Source: JAFIHK01 sp041441455
Lineage (GTDB): Bacteria > Bacteroidota > Bacteroidia > Bacteroidales > UBA932
NCBI GenBank assembly: GCA_041441455.1
Contig: JASDTB010000073.1
Span: 1 to 11,910, forward strand
Reading direction: 5' to 3'
Length of the DNA: 11,910 nucleotides
Part shown: one piece after another, positions 1-6,941 of the stretch
How the letters are laid out: the number at the start of each line of letters is the position of its first letter
Position numbering within the stretch: the stretch's first letter is position 1
Made by a program: the position numbers and the translations under genes
Notes under the pieces: model-generated
Seen by the model: the letters and a program-made list of their open reading frames with translations, nothing else
What the model was told of the DNA's origin: nothing
Database searches by the model: none

Positions 1-53
1 GTTAAAATGGCTAGAGAGAGTTTCTAAATAAATCATAAATTTAGATCTTTATA

Positions 54-87
54 AAACCCGTCTAAATCATTTTTAGACGGGTTTTTT
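54..87 (+). terminator. Rho-independent terminator
   Basis: A perfect 13-bp inverted repeat (54-66 pairing with 72-84, core ACCCGTCT/AGACGGGT) surrounds a 5-nt loop and runs into a T tract ending at 87. It should end a transcript entering from the left edge. Positions 1-53 hold only a possible 3' end of an upstream gene, with in-frame stops at 25-27 and 29-31 in two frames; nothing there is identifiable. Confidence 0.88.
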
Positions 88-91
88 CCAT

Positions 92-99
92 TAATTTTG
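92..99 (+). promoter_or_regulatory. Bacteroidota -7 promoter element for the HAD/nitroreductase pair
   Basis: TAATTTTG matches the Bacteroidota sigma-ABfr -7 consensus TAnnTTTG and lies 14 nt before the ATG at 114, directly after the terminator. I see no clear -33 TTTG box. The implied leader is very short, and there is no Shine-Dalgarno sequence, as is common in this phylum. Confidence 0.65.
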
Positions 100-113
100 C
101 ACAAAAATTTAAC

Positions 114-800
114 ATGAATAATATAAAACTAATTGCTTTCGATGCCGATGATACTTTATGGGTAAATGAATATCACTACCGTAGGGCCGAAGAACAATTT
201 TGCGAGATGATGAGCAGATACTGTTCGGCAGAGGAGGCAAATAATGCACTACTAAGGGTTGAAAAAGACAATCTACCTCTATTGGGATATGGCTCAAAAC
301 CTTTTATAATCTCTTTGATAGAGTGCGGAATTGAACTTAGCGGCAAAACATTGACCAATGATGATATTTTAAGACTAATCGAGATTGGGAAAAATACAAT
401 TGGTCAGAAGATAGAACTTTTGCCTTCGGTGCTATCGGTAATTGAGACGCTGAGCAAAAAATATCCTCTAGTGTTGGCAACTAAGGGCGACTTAAAAGAG
501 CAGGAGTCGAAGGTGAAAAGGTCGGGAATTGCAGACTACTTCAGTGCTGTAGAGATCATGAGCGAAAAGAATAGAGAGAGTTATCTAAAGATTGTAGATG
601 CTCATAATATTCAACCTCATGAATTTCTTATGGTTGGCAACTCCTTTAAATCGGACATTCTGCCAGTTTTAGAAATTGGTGGCAATGCAATTTATATCCC
701 GTCGGATATAACCTGGGCTCATGAAATTGTTGAGGAGATTGAACACCCCAACCTTGTAAAAGCTGATAAGCTATCCTTAAATCTATTTGGAATAAACTAA
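114..800 (+). CDS. HAD-superfamily hydrolase (phosphatase-like)
   Basis: This 228-residue cytosolic protein carries the haloacid dehalogenase signature. Motif I is FDADDTLW, with nucleophile D10 and acid/base D12. Motif II is the threonine in LATKG (T123). A lysine for motif III lies around K152-K159. Motif IV is GNSFKSD (175-181), with D181 placed to bind Mg2+. The helical insert between motifs I and II (about 17-100) is the C1 cap of phosphoglycolate-phosphatase and dehalogenase-like members. The family mostly removes phosphate from small metabolites; the substrate cannot be read from the sequence. The ATG at 114 is the first in frame after the promoter and places motif I at the usual N-terminal position. 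The nitroreductase begins 11 bp downstream, so the two are probably co-transcribed. Confidence 0.9.
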   Translation: MNNIKLIAFDADDTLWVNEYHYRRAEEQFCEMMSRYCSAEEANNALLRVEKDNLPLLGYGSKPFIISLIECGIELSGKTLTNDDILRLIEIGKNTIGQKIELLPSVLSVIETLSKKYPLVLATKGDLKEQESKVKRSGIADYFSAVEIMSEKNRESYLKIVDAHNIQPHEFLMVGNSFKSDILPVLEIGGNAIYIPSDITWAHEIVEEIEHPNLVKADKLSLNLFGIN

Positions 801-811
801 AACAAACTCGC

Positions 812-1381
812 ATGATACCTTTCGAAAAAAACAGAAGCTATAGAAGATTCTACCAAGATGTAGAGATTCCACAGGAGACACTAGTCTCTATGATAGATGC
901 CGCTCGACTTTCGCCCTCATCGCGTAATGTTCAGCCTATTAAGTTCTATGTTTGCAAGGAGCGTGAAATGAATGCAAGAATATTTGAACACTTAAAGTGG
1001 GCAGGCTACTTAAATGATTGGGATGGTCCAGAAGAGGGGGAGAGACCAAGTGCGTATATAATTTTACTTCACGATAAGAAAATCTCTGCGACTTACTCTT
1101 GCGACCATGGAATTTTTTCGCAAAGTATTTTATTGGAGGCAGTTGATAAAGGTTTTGGTGGCTGCATGATTGGAATGTTTAAAAAGGATACAATAACCGA
1201 AATCCTCCAACTACCAGAGCATTTAGAGATCATCCATTTGATTGCATTAGGCAAACCAAAGGAGAATGTGGTGGTTGACGAAATGAAAGATGGTGATTTC
1301 AAATACTGGAGAGACCAGGATCAAAATCACCATGTTCCAAAACGCTCAACTGAAGAGCTGATTTATAAGTTTAATATCTAA
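812..1381 (+). CDS. Nitroreductase-family FMN-dependent oxidoreductase
   Basis: This 189-residue protein has the layout of the small nitroreductase fold. An N-terminal FMN-phosphate motif RSYRRF (8-13) is followed by RLSPSSRNVQPIKF (32-45), the segment that contacts the flavin. A central helix follows (CDHGIFSQSILLEA, 97-110), then GGCMIGMF (116-123) and the strand motif ALGKP (145-149). Relatives work as homodimers, transferring electrons from NAD(P)H to nitroaromatics, quinones or flavins; the physiological substrate here is unknown. The gene lies 11 bp after the HAD gene and is probably expressed from the same promoter. Its stop codon overlaps the 3' end of the opposing TonB-receptor gene by 11 bp (1371-1381). 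I see no terminator hairpin in between. Confidence 0.9.
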   Translation: MIPFEKNRSYRRFYQDVEIPQETLVSMIDAARLSPSSRNVQPIKFYVCKEREMNARIFEHLKWAGYLNDWDGPEEGERPSAYIILLHDKKISATYSCDHGIFSQSILLEAVDKGFGGCMIGMFKKDTITEILQLPEHLEIIHLIALGKPKENVVVDEMKDGDFKYWRDQDQNHHVPKRSTEELIYKFNI

Positions 1382-3455
1382 GAGTAATATTCAAACGGGC
1401 ATAGACATATCTTCCTAATGAGTATTGGAAAGAGTTGTCTAAATATTGACGATCAAAGAGATTATTTATACCAAAGTTCAAAACGATATCCTTGCTTAAG
1501 TTCTTCCAGATTTTCACATCTGTATAACTAAGAGCAGGGATATTGTTTATGTATTTGTCTGTATCTGGGGCATTTCCCGAATCCATAAATTGAGACGAAG
1601 TATATCTATAATAGATCGCACCCGAAAGAAACTTATTTCTATAAGTTGCACTAAGGTTTAACATATGCATAGGAGTGTAAGTCAAATATTTCCCAGTAAT
1701 ATCAACTGTATTAAATTGTGGATCTGCACAATATTTCTTTATTGTAGATTTTGTATATGTGTAGTTTGCATTAATGTCTACCCCAGCAATCGGCGAATAG
1801 TTAACATCAGCCTCAGCTCCGAAGATCTCCACTTCTCCAATGTTTTTTAGACTTAACAAAGCTCTGTCTTTACCATTAATCTTTATTTTTTGACCTGTAT
1901 TTACAGCATAAATAAAGTCAGTTCCCAGAGAATAATAGATAGAAGGAGTCAAGATTACACCTCCAAGCAATGTAATATCGCCACCAACTTCTACTGTATT
2001 TATATATTCTGGATTCAACTGTGTATTTGCTAAAATAACTCCACCACTGATCATTCCCGAACGACACATATCTTCTAACGATCCATGTCTGAAACCTCTT
2101 GAATAGGAAAGATATGCTCTGTCTCCACCTTTTGTGTTGTATCCTAAAGCAATCTTTGGGCTAAGTGAAAAGTGCTGTTTGCCATCTAAGTTGCCTGTGT
2201 ATGGAAGAAGATATGAAGTTATTGAAGTTCCATTTTCTACATAAAAGCCACCATCTCCTACTCTTGCAAAATCGGCTCTGAGCGAAGGCATTAATCTGAA
2301 ACCTTTGCCAAGTAAAATTTCATCTTGAACATAGAATGAATAAGAGGAAGCCTCTCCTTTGTTTTTGACTAAGTCTGTAGTTGTTCTGTAAACGTCGCTA
2401 CCATCAACATAACCACCTTTAAATTCTGCACCAAAACCCAAACTATGATTTTTGAACCCTGTATAGTTATAGTTCATCCAGACTCCATAGTCGCGTCTTT
2501 TAACTCTTACATCAAAAATATCTGAACCTTTCCATTTAATCTCATTGAAGTTCTCAGTATTTAAAAATGCTGTAACTCCCCAACTTGCATTTGCTGAGTT
2601 TGCCTTATACCCAAATCTGTAGTTTTGACTGAAATAACGATTATTTCCATCAATCACTCCACCCTTTGCATATAACCTGTCGCCCTTTCCTCTCAATGCG
2701 TCAGCAAAATTATAATCGAATCTTATCTCCCCATTTTTAAGTCTGTAACCGGCAAATCCTCCCGCTATTTTTTCATCTAAAAACATTCTAATTGTAGAGG
2801 AGTCTTGCTTCAAATAGGCAATATAACCGTCGCTCTTTCTAAGAAACCCATGAGCACCGGCAAAGAATTTACCTGTAGTGCCAGTAACCGCTACTCGTGT
2901 TGACGCAGTTCCATAAGAACCATAATCTAGTTCGGCTTTAACCCCAATTTTATCTTTTATTGGAGAGGAGATGTAGTTTACAGTGCCTCCCATGGAGTTT
3001 CCTCCGTAGATATTTGAGTTAGGTCCCTTTACAACTTCAATTCTATCAATATTAAGAGTGTTTATTAGCGAGATATTTGCGCTCCCTGTAGATAGTTTGT
3101 TCAAAGGAACTCCATCGAGCATAATTAAAGTTCTCGCCTGCTCCTTTCCAACCCCTCTGGCAGAGATGTTCGCGTTTTTGTCGAAGATGCCAAAGTTGCG
3201 GCTAACAAAAAGACCAGAGATTCCTTTGAGCATATCATCTGCAGATGTAATGTTAGCTCCCTTTAAGACAAATTGTGGAACAAGATTAATTCTTGAAGGT
3301 ATTTCGAAGATTTTTCTTTCAGACTTTGTAGCCGTAACTACAACATCTTTAAGATTGTACATTTTAGTGGTATCTGATTGCCTCTTCTCTTGTGCTCCTA
3401 GAACAAAACTAGGAAGAGCAAGTAGCATCAGCGTAGATGCAATTTTAAAGTTCAT
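1371..3455 (-). CDS. TonB-dependent outer-membrane receptor, candidate metal oxyanion or metal-chelate importer
   Basis: This 694-residue protein begins with a Sec signal peptide (about 1-20, hydrophobic core STLMLLALPSFVLG). A TonB-box-like segment follows (DVVVTATK, 37-44), then a plug domain (about 50-165) with ISARGVG, TLIMLDGVPLN and the typical IDRIEVVKGPNSNIYGG (136-152). The rest is a 22-strand-type barrel rich in aromatic strands, ending in YARLNITLRY. It lacks the N-terminal carboxypeptidase-regulatory-like extension of SusC proteins and has no SusD neighbour. It therefore resembles siderophore, vitamin or metal-chelate receptors more than glycan importers. It lies 32 bp downstream of the WtpA gene with no promoter-like motif between. 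As the last gene of a ModE/WtpA operon, its likely cargo is tungstate, molybdate or a chelate of one; that is inference from context. The 3' end overlaps the nitroreductase gene. Confidence 0.92.
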   Translation of the reverse strand: MNFKIASTLMLLALPSFVLGAQEKRQSDTTKMYNLKDVVVTATKSERKIFEIPSRINLVPQFVLKGANITSADDMLKGISGLFVSRNFGIFDKNANISARGVGKEQARTLIMLDGVPLNKLSTGSANISLINTLNIDRIEVVKGPNSNIYGGNSMGGTVNYISSPIKDKIGVKAELDYGSYGTASTRVAVTGTTGKFFAGAHGFLRKSDGYIAYLKQDSSTIRMFLDEKIAGGFAGYRLKNGEIRFDYNFADALRGKGDRLYAKGGVIDGNNRYFSQNYRFGYKANSANASWGVTAFLNTENFNEIKWKGSDIFDVRVKRRDYGVWMNYNYTGFKNHSLGFGAEFKGGYVDGSDVYRTTTDLVKNKGEASSYSFYVQDEILLGKGFRLMPSLRADFARVGDGGFYVENGTSITSYLLPYTGNLDGKQHFSLSPKIALGYNTKGGDRAYLSYSRGFRHGSLEDMCRSGMISGGVILANTQLNPEYINTVEVGGDITLLGGVILTPSIYYSLGTDFIYAVNTGQKIKINGKDRALLSLKNIGEVEIFGAEADVNYSPIAGVDINANYTYTKSTIKKYCADPQFNTVDITGKYLTYTPMHMLNLSATYRNKFLSGAIYYRYTSSQFMDSGNAPDTDKYINNIPALSYTDVKIWKNLSKDIVLNFGINNLFDRQYLDNSFQYSLGRYVYARLNITLRY

Positions 3456-3487
3456 AATTAGTTTATATTTTGTTTAGATTAGTTTCT

Positions 3488-4411
3488 CTATTGAGCAGAA
3501 ATGTATCCTTGACCCATTTTGGTCATAATACTTTTAGCAACAGGGCTCTCTGTTACAAATTTTAAAAAAGCCTCAGCAGCTTCTCTGTTTGGGGCGTTTT
3601 TAATTATTGTAATTCCGTAGACCATCGCCTCTCCATGCATTACAACAGTCTCTCCCGGAGTTTTTCCTCTCACTTCAACCTCAGCAGTAGAGTAGTAGTC
3701 ATTTAGTGCAGGATTGCTAAGGTTTATCTCCTGAGGTAGCTCCAGATAGTTAAGATTATGTTGAACTGCTACAGATTTATAAAGAAAGATGTAATCAACG
3801 CTAGCGGTCTCCAAAAGAGCCAAAAGATCGACCTCTTTTGGGCGAATGAACTTCTGATCTTTTTCCAATAACTTCTTAAGATCGAAGTTTTCCGCACCAT
3901 AAAACTTCTCTGCAAGCTGAAGTGTTAGGACACTTCTGTATCCACATGGATCGGCGTTTGGATCTGCCCTGCCAATGAAGATTTTTGGATCTGAAAGAAT
4001 TTTGTACCAATTGTCTTTATTAATCTCACCTACTTTTTTAGATTTTGGAGTATAGACAATTGCCATCTCATTTGTTGCAAACTTGTAATTATCTGCAGCA
4101 TAAGTCGGAATTAAAAACTTATCGATTACTTTATAATCTGCAGATGCCATAATGTCGCAATCACGCTTAAGCTCTGTTATTTTTCTTGCACAGTCAATAC
4201 TACCTGCTGCTTCGGGCATAATCTCAAGTTGAGGATTTGCTACTTTGAAAGAGTCAATTAACTCTTTCATTGGCAAAGTAAGACTTCCTGCATGAAAAAT
4301 GATTAGTTTACCCTTTAAGCCTTGGTCGGCTGTTTTGGCACCATTGCTCCCACATGAAATAAAAAACAGGGCTGCTATTACTGTAGTTATTAGATATTTC
4401 ATTTTAAACAT
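3488..4411 (-). CDS. wtpA: WtpA-type tungstate/molybdate-binding lipoprotein
   Basis: This 307-residue solute-binding protein begins with a lipoprotein signal ending at C20 (FISC). The mature protein starts with the oxyanion-binding signature IIFHAGSL (37-44), followed by AAGS (68-71), ASADY (89-93) and NADPCGYRS (152-160). LLETASVDYIFLYKSVAVQH follows at 199-218. In the archaeal WtpA/ModA subfamily, serines in the first and third motifs plus an Asp and a Glu give tungstate six-fold coordination. The likely equivalents here are S43, S90, D154 and E201, which are all present. No permease or ATPase gene accompanies it, so the rest of the importer must lie elsewhere, or the protein works with the TonB receptor 32 bp downstream. 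The ATG at 4411 overlaps the regulator gene by 8 bp; the ATG at 4402 (MKYLITT) gives a 1-bp gap and is an equally good start. Confidence 0.88.
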   Translation of the reverse strand: MFKMKYLITTVIAALFFISCGSNGAKTADQGLKGKLIIFHAGSLTLPMKELIDSFKVANPQLEIMPEAAGSIDCARKITELKRDCDIMASADYKVIDKFLIPTYAADNYKFATNEMAIVYTPKSKKVGEINKDNWYKILSDPKIFIGRADPNADPCGYRSVLTLQLAEKFYGAENFDLKKLLEKDQKFIRPKEVDLLALLETASVDYIFLYKSVAVQHNLNYLELPQEINLSNPALNDYYSTAEVEVRGKTPGETVVMHGEAMVYGITIIKNAPNREAAEAFLKFVTESPVAKSIMTKMGQGYISAQ

Positions 4412-4781
4412 TTATTGAGTGGAAAAATTTTCGAACATTCTCTTTAAACATAGCATCCATCTCATCTTTAAGGGTGATGTATGCGTTAAGCAATCTCAGT
4501 CCATCTTCGCTTAAGCTTGTACTGCTTCCCTCCTTCCCTCCACGCTGCGAATTCACCAGAGGAAAACCTAAGTGCTCCTCCATCTCCTTAACCATACCCC
4601 AAGCTTTACGATAACTAATCACCAACTCTTCTGCTGCCAGCAAAATAGATTGTTTTCTATTGATTGCCTCTAAAAGAACAAAGTGGTAGTGATTCAGAAC
4701 CTCTCCTTTGTCTGTTTTTGTAAGCCATATCCTGTAGTCTAAGAATATGTCATAATACTTTGACCCAATATTTCCTGCCAT
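4404..4781 (-). CDS. ModE-like winged-helix regulator, DNA-binding domain only
   Basis: This 125-residue protein matches the N-terminal LysR-type winged-helix domain of ModE. The helix-turn-helix spans about 43-70, including SILLAAEELVISYRKAWGMV, where ISY(R/K)xAW is the recognition-helix signature seen in E. coli ModE. The wing follows with NSQRGGKEGSSTSLSEDG (77-94), and then a C-terminal dimerisation helix. ModE senses molybdate or tungstate through C-terminal Di-MOP/TOBE domains; these are absent here, as in many short ModE relatives. It probably regulates this operon or the AOR genes. The reading frame extends upstream to a TTG at 4811 overlapping the previous gene by 22 bp. The ATG at 4781 gives an 8-bp gap, so I chose it. 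It overlaps wtpA by 8 bp if that gene starts at 4411. Confidence 0.87.
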   Translation of the reverse strand: MAGNIGSKYYDIFLDYRIWLTKTDKGEVLNHYHFVLLEAINRKQSILLAAEELVISYRKAWGMVKEMEEHLGFPLVNSQRGGKEGSSTSLSEDGLRLLNAYITLKDEMDAMFKENVRKFFHSINV

Positions 4782-4789
4782 AATATTGA

Positions 4790-5842
4790 TTATTTGAAAA
4801 TTGTAATACAACTTAACCCCTTTATTGCTCTGTCGGCAAACATATCACACCCGGCATAGAGCGAAAATCTCTCTCTCCCCTTTTCACCACCCTTTCCGTA
4901 CATTAAAAGCGGCTCCTGCTGGTCGTTTCGGTTAATAATCTCCGACAATGAGAATGATGCCCTATATCCGTCGACCGCCTCTACGCATAACATGCTAGTT
5001 GCAAGACTTTTTTTGTCGGAACTAAATGATTGCTTAAGAATTTTTGAGATATCGACACCTGAGAACTCTTGAACACCTTTGTAACCCATACCATGACCAT
5101 AGAAAACAGTCTTGTGCGTTACTACAGGTAGGTCTGATGGAAGAGCAGAATATTTTTTCAAGACCTCATTTCCACTCTTAATCAGGAGTGTATCGGAAAA
5201 GAACTTCTGAGGTTCACGGTTAATTATAAAATTGCCTGCCAATGATTTGATAATAATTTTTGTTGGAGACGAAATATTTCTTTCGCTAAAAAGATCGTAT
5301 CCTACGACTAATTTAGACTCTTCAGGAAGATCCCACAGTTGCTTTGATTTTCCAGGAATTACTCTAGTAACCGTCTTAGCAATAATTACTTGATACATAT
5401 TAGCAGAATAAAAAAGCTCACCCCAGCTGAATACGGCATACTCCCCTTTATCATTCCACACCTCAATAAAAAGGTCTACTGGAGGATAGAAATTCTCCTT
5501 GCTCTTTTTATCAATCTTTACCGAACTCAAAAGGTCGCACAAAGCATAACCATCGTAGCGAAATGTTCCTAAAAACTTAGCGGTGTCTCCACTCATTACA
5601 ACTTCTCGAGTTGTTACTGAGTGCCAAGGAATTTTTTTAAGCTTAACAGAGGTCTCCGACGGCACTTCGCCCGAAATAAGAATTTCGTCGGGTACTTTTA
5701 AGTCGTTAGCCTTTTCTTGATTAAAGTAGTTGTTTGATCCAGACTCCCATACAAGGGTTGAGCCAGTGAAAGCATCAATATGCAAATATTTACAACTTGA
5801 TAGGCAAAGAAAAAGTGCCAAGGGCACAATAAACTTTTTCAT
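4790..5842 (-). CDS. Lipoprotein with two sulfite-oxidase-type molybdopterin-fold-like repeats
   Basis: This 350-residue protein starts with a lipoprotein signal peptide (LSSC, C17) and should be anchored in the periplasm or outer membrane. It contains two related halves of about 100 residues each. In the first half (about 90-200), YDGYALCDLL (96-105) is followed by FIEVWNDKGEYAVFSWGEL and then YDLFSERNISSPTKIII. In the second half (about 249-348), FSGVDISKIL (260-269) is followed by CVEAVDGYRASFSLSEI and then CDMFADRAIKGLSCITI. The pattern V-x-A-x-DGYRAxFSLxE resembles small stand-alone relatives of the sulfite-oxidase-type molybdopterin domain. I do not see clear cofactor ligands, so enzymatic activity is doubtful; binding a tungsten or molybdenum pterin or oxyanion is a guess. 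The frame is open upstream to 6160, but that part lies antisense to the DAHP synthase gene. The ATG at 5842 begins the signal peptide and follows a -7 element. It is the first gene of the four-gene operon. Confidence 0.82.
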   Translation of the reverse strand: MKKFIVPLALFLCLSSCKYLHIDAFTGSTLVWESGSNNYFNQEKANDLKVPDEILISGEVPSETSVKLKKIPWHSVTTREVVMSGDTAKFLGTFRYDGYALCDLLSSVKIDKKSKENFYPPVDLFIEVWNDKGEYAVFSWGELFYSANMYQVIIAKTVTRVIPGKSKQLWDLPEESKLVVGYDLFSERNISSPTKIIIKSLAGNFIINREPQKFFSDTLLIKSGNEVLKKYSALPSDLPVVTHKTVFYGHGMGYKGVQEFSGVDISKILKQSFSSDKKSLATSMLCVEAVDGYRASFSLSEIINRNDQQEPLLMYGKGGEKGRERFSLYAGCDMFADRAIKGLSCITIFK

Positions 5843-5852
5843 TATGATTTTG

Positions 5853-5860
5853 TATTTTTG
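5853..5860 (+). promoter_or_regulatory. -7 element of the DAHP synthase/chorismate mutase gene
   Basis: TATTTTTG matches TAnnTTTG and ends 17 nt before the ATG at 5877. It directly abuts the -7 element of the opposite-strand operon at 5861-5868. No convincing -33 TTTG is visible. Confidence 0.6.
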
Positions 5861-5868
5861 CAAATATA
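5861..5868 (-). promoter_or_regulatory. -7 element of the lipoprotein/ModE/WtpA/TonB-receptor operon
   Basis: On the minus strand this reads TATATTTG, an exact match to TAnnTTTG, ending 18 nt before the ATG at 5842. With the + strand element at 5853-5860 it forms a 16-bp near-palindrome (14 of 16 positions symmetric, centred on TGCA), which could also serve as an operator. Confidence 0.65.
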
Positions 5869-5876
5869 ATAAAAAA

Positions 5877-6941
5877 ATGGAGAGAGACGAATCTAAGGGC
5901 TTGACAGTGATAGCCGGACCATGCAGTGCTGAGAGTAAGGAACAGATGATCCTTACTGCGAATAAACTTTCGAGCATGGGAATCAAAATTTTCCGTGCTG
6001 GAATTTGGAAGCCAAGGACAAAGCCGGGAGGGTTTGAGGGAGCTGGAGAGCAAGGGTTGAGATGGCTTAAGAGTGTCAAGGAGACAACTGGAATGCAGAC
6101 AGCGACTGAGGTTGCAAATGCGTTGCATGTTGAGAAGGCTTTGAAATATGGGGTAGACATTTTATGGATTGGAGCAAGAACTACAACAAATCCTTTTGCG
6201 GTTCAAGAGATTGCAGACGCCTTAAAAGGGAGCAATGTTCCGATTATGGTTAAGAATCCTGTGAACCCCGACCTAGAACTTTGGATAGGCGCTATTGAAC
6301 GATTTCAAAATGCTGGATTAGATTCGGTTTCAGCAATTCATAGAGGATTCAGCTCTTATGGAAAAAAGGTCTTCCGAAATCCTCCGATGTGGCATATTCC
6401 TTTCGAACTTCGCAGGAGGATGCCTAATCTTCCGATCATCTGTGATCCTAGCCATATAAGTGGCAACGCGGCACTAATTCAGGCGGTTTCGCAACAGGCT
6501 GTCGATATGGGATTCGACGGACTAATGATTGAGACTCATATTAATCCCGAAGCTGCGTTAAGCGATAAGCTACAACAAATTACCCCCGAAAGGTTGAAGG
6601 AGATCCTGGAGACATTAGAGATGCGAAACTACTGTCTCACATCGGACAGTCTGGTTGACCTAAGACGCGAAATCGACTGCATCGACGAACAACTCATAGA
6701 GATTCTTGCACGAAGGATGAGGATTTCGAGAGAGATCGGTCTCTTCAAGAAAAAGAATGCAATTCCAGTTCTGCAAACATCGAGGTACGACGAGATTATG
6801 ACGAACCGTTTGTCGGTAGCTGAAACAATGGGAATCAATCGCGACTTTATGAAAGAATTACTGGAAATCCTTCATGAAGAGTCAGTAAAACAGCAGATTG
6901 ATGAAATTGAACGTACTACCCACCGCTCACAAGGTGAATAA
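5877..6941 (+). CDS. Bifunctional DAHP synthase / chorismate mutase
   Basis: This 354-residue cytosolic enzyme fuses two steps of aromatic amino acid synthesis. Residues 1-245 form the KDO8P-synthase-like (type I beta) DAHP synthase, which condenses phosphoenolpyruvate and erythrose 4-phosphate. Visible motifs are IAGPCSAES (12-20), AGIWKPRTKPGGFEG (41-55), IGARTTTNPF (98-107), MVKNPVN (124-130), IHRGFSSYG (154-162) and ICDPSHISGN (188-197). C16, H193, E219 and D230 are the expected metal ligands. Residues 256-340 form an AroQ-type chorismate mutase (LVDLRREIDCIDEQLIEILA, then RMRISREIGLFKKK) that converts chorismate to prephenate. In related fusions the mutase domain mediates feedback control by an aromatic end product. 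The frame is open from 5730, but the ATG at 5877 follows the promoter and gives the family N-terminus. The 3' end overlaps the ThiS-like gene by 26 bp. Confidence 0.95.
   Translation: MERDESKGLTVIAGPCSAESKEQMILTANKLSSMGIKIFRAGIWKPRTKPGGFEGAGEQGLRWLKSVKETTGMQTATEVANALHVEKALKYGVDILWIGARTTTNPFAVQEIADALKGSNVPIMVKNPVNPDLELWIGAIERFQNAGLDSVSAIHRGFSSYGKKVFRNPPMWHIPFELRRRMPNLPIICDPSHISGNAALIQAVSQQAVDMGFDGLMIETHINPEAALSDKLQQITPERLKEILETLEMRNYCLTSDSLVDLRREIDCIDEQLIEILARRMRISREIGLFKKKNAIPVLQTSRYDEIMTNRLSVAETMGINRDFMKELLEILHEESVKQQIDEIERTTHRSQGE

Noticed and set aside
1..31. Possible 3' end of an upstream gene, with stops at 25-27 (frame 1) or 29-31 (frame 2)
   Set aside because: Fewer than ten codons are visible and neither frame is recognisable. 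The terminator at 54 suggests a gene ends here, but its frame and identity cannot be supported.
1371..3455. SusC-type glycan importer
   Set aside because: The receptor is too short, lacks the N-terminal carboxypeptidase-regulatory-like domain, and has no SusD or glycoside hydrolase neighbour.
3058..3477. 139-residue + strand open frame over the start of the TonB receptor gene
   Set aside because: It is antisense to the signal peptide and plug-domain coding region and shows no recognisable motifs, so it is a shadow frame.
5730..5876. 49-residue N-terminal extension of the DAHP synthase reading frame
   Set aside because: It overlaps the opposing lipoprotein gene start and contains the promoter; the protein proper starts at 5877.
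5843..6160. N-terminal 106-residue extension of the lipoprotein reading frame
   Set aside because: It lies wholly antisense to the DAHP synthase gene and its promoter, and it would bury the clear lipoprotein signal that begins at the ATG at 5842.
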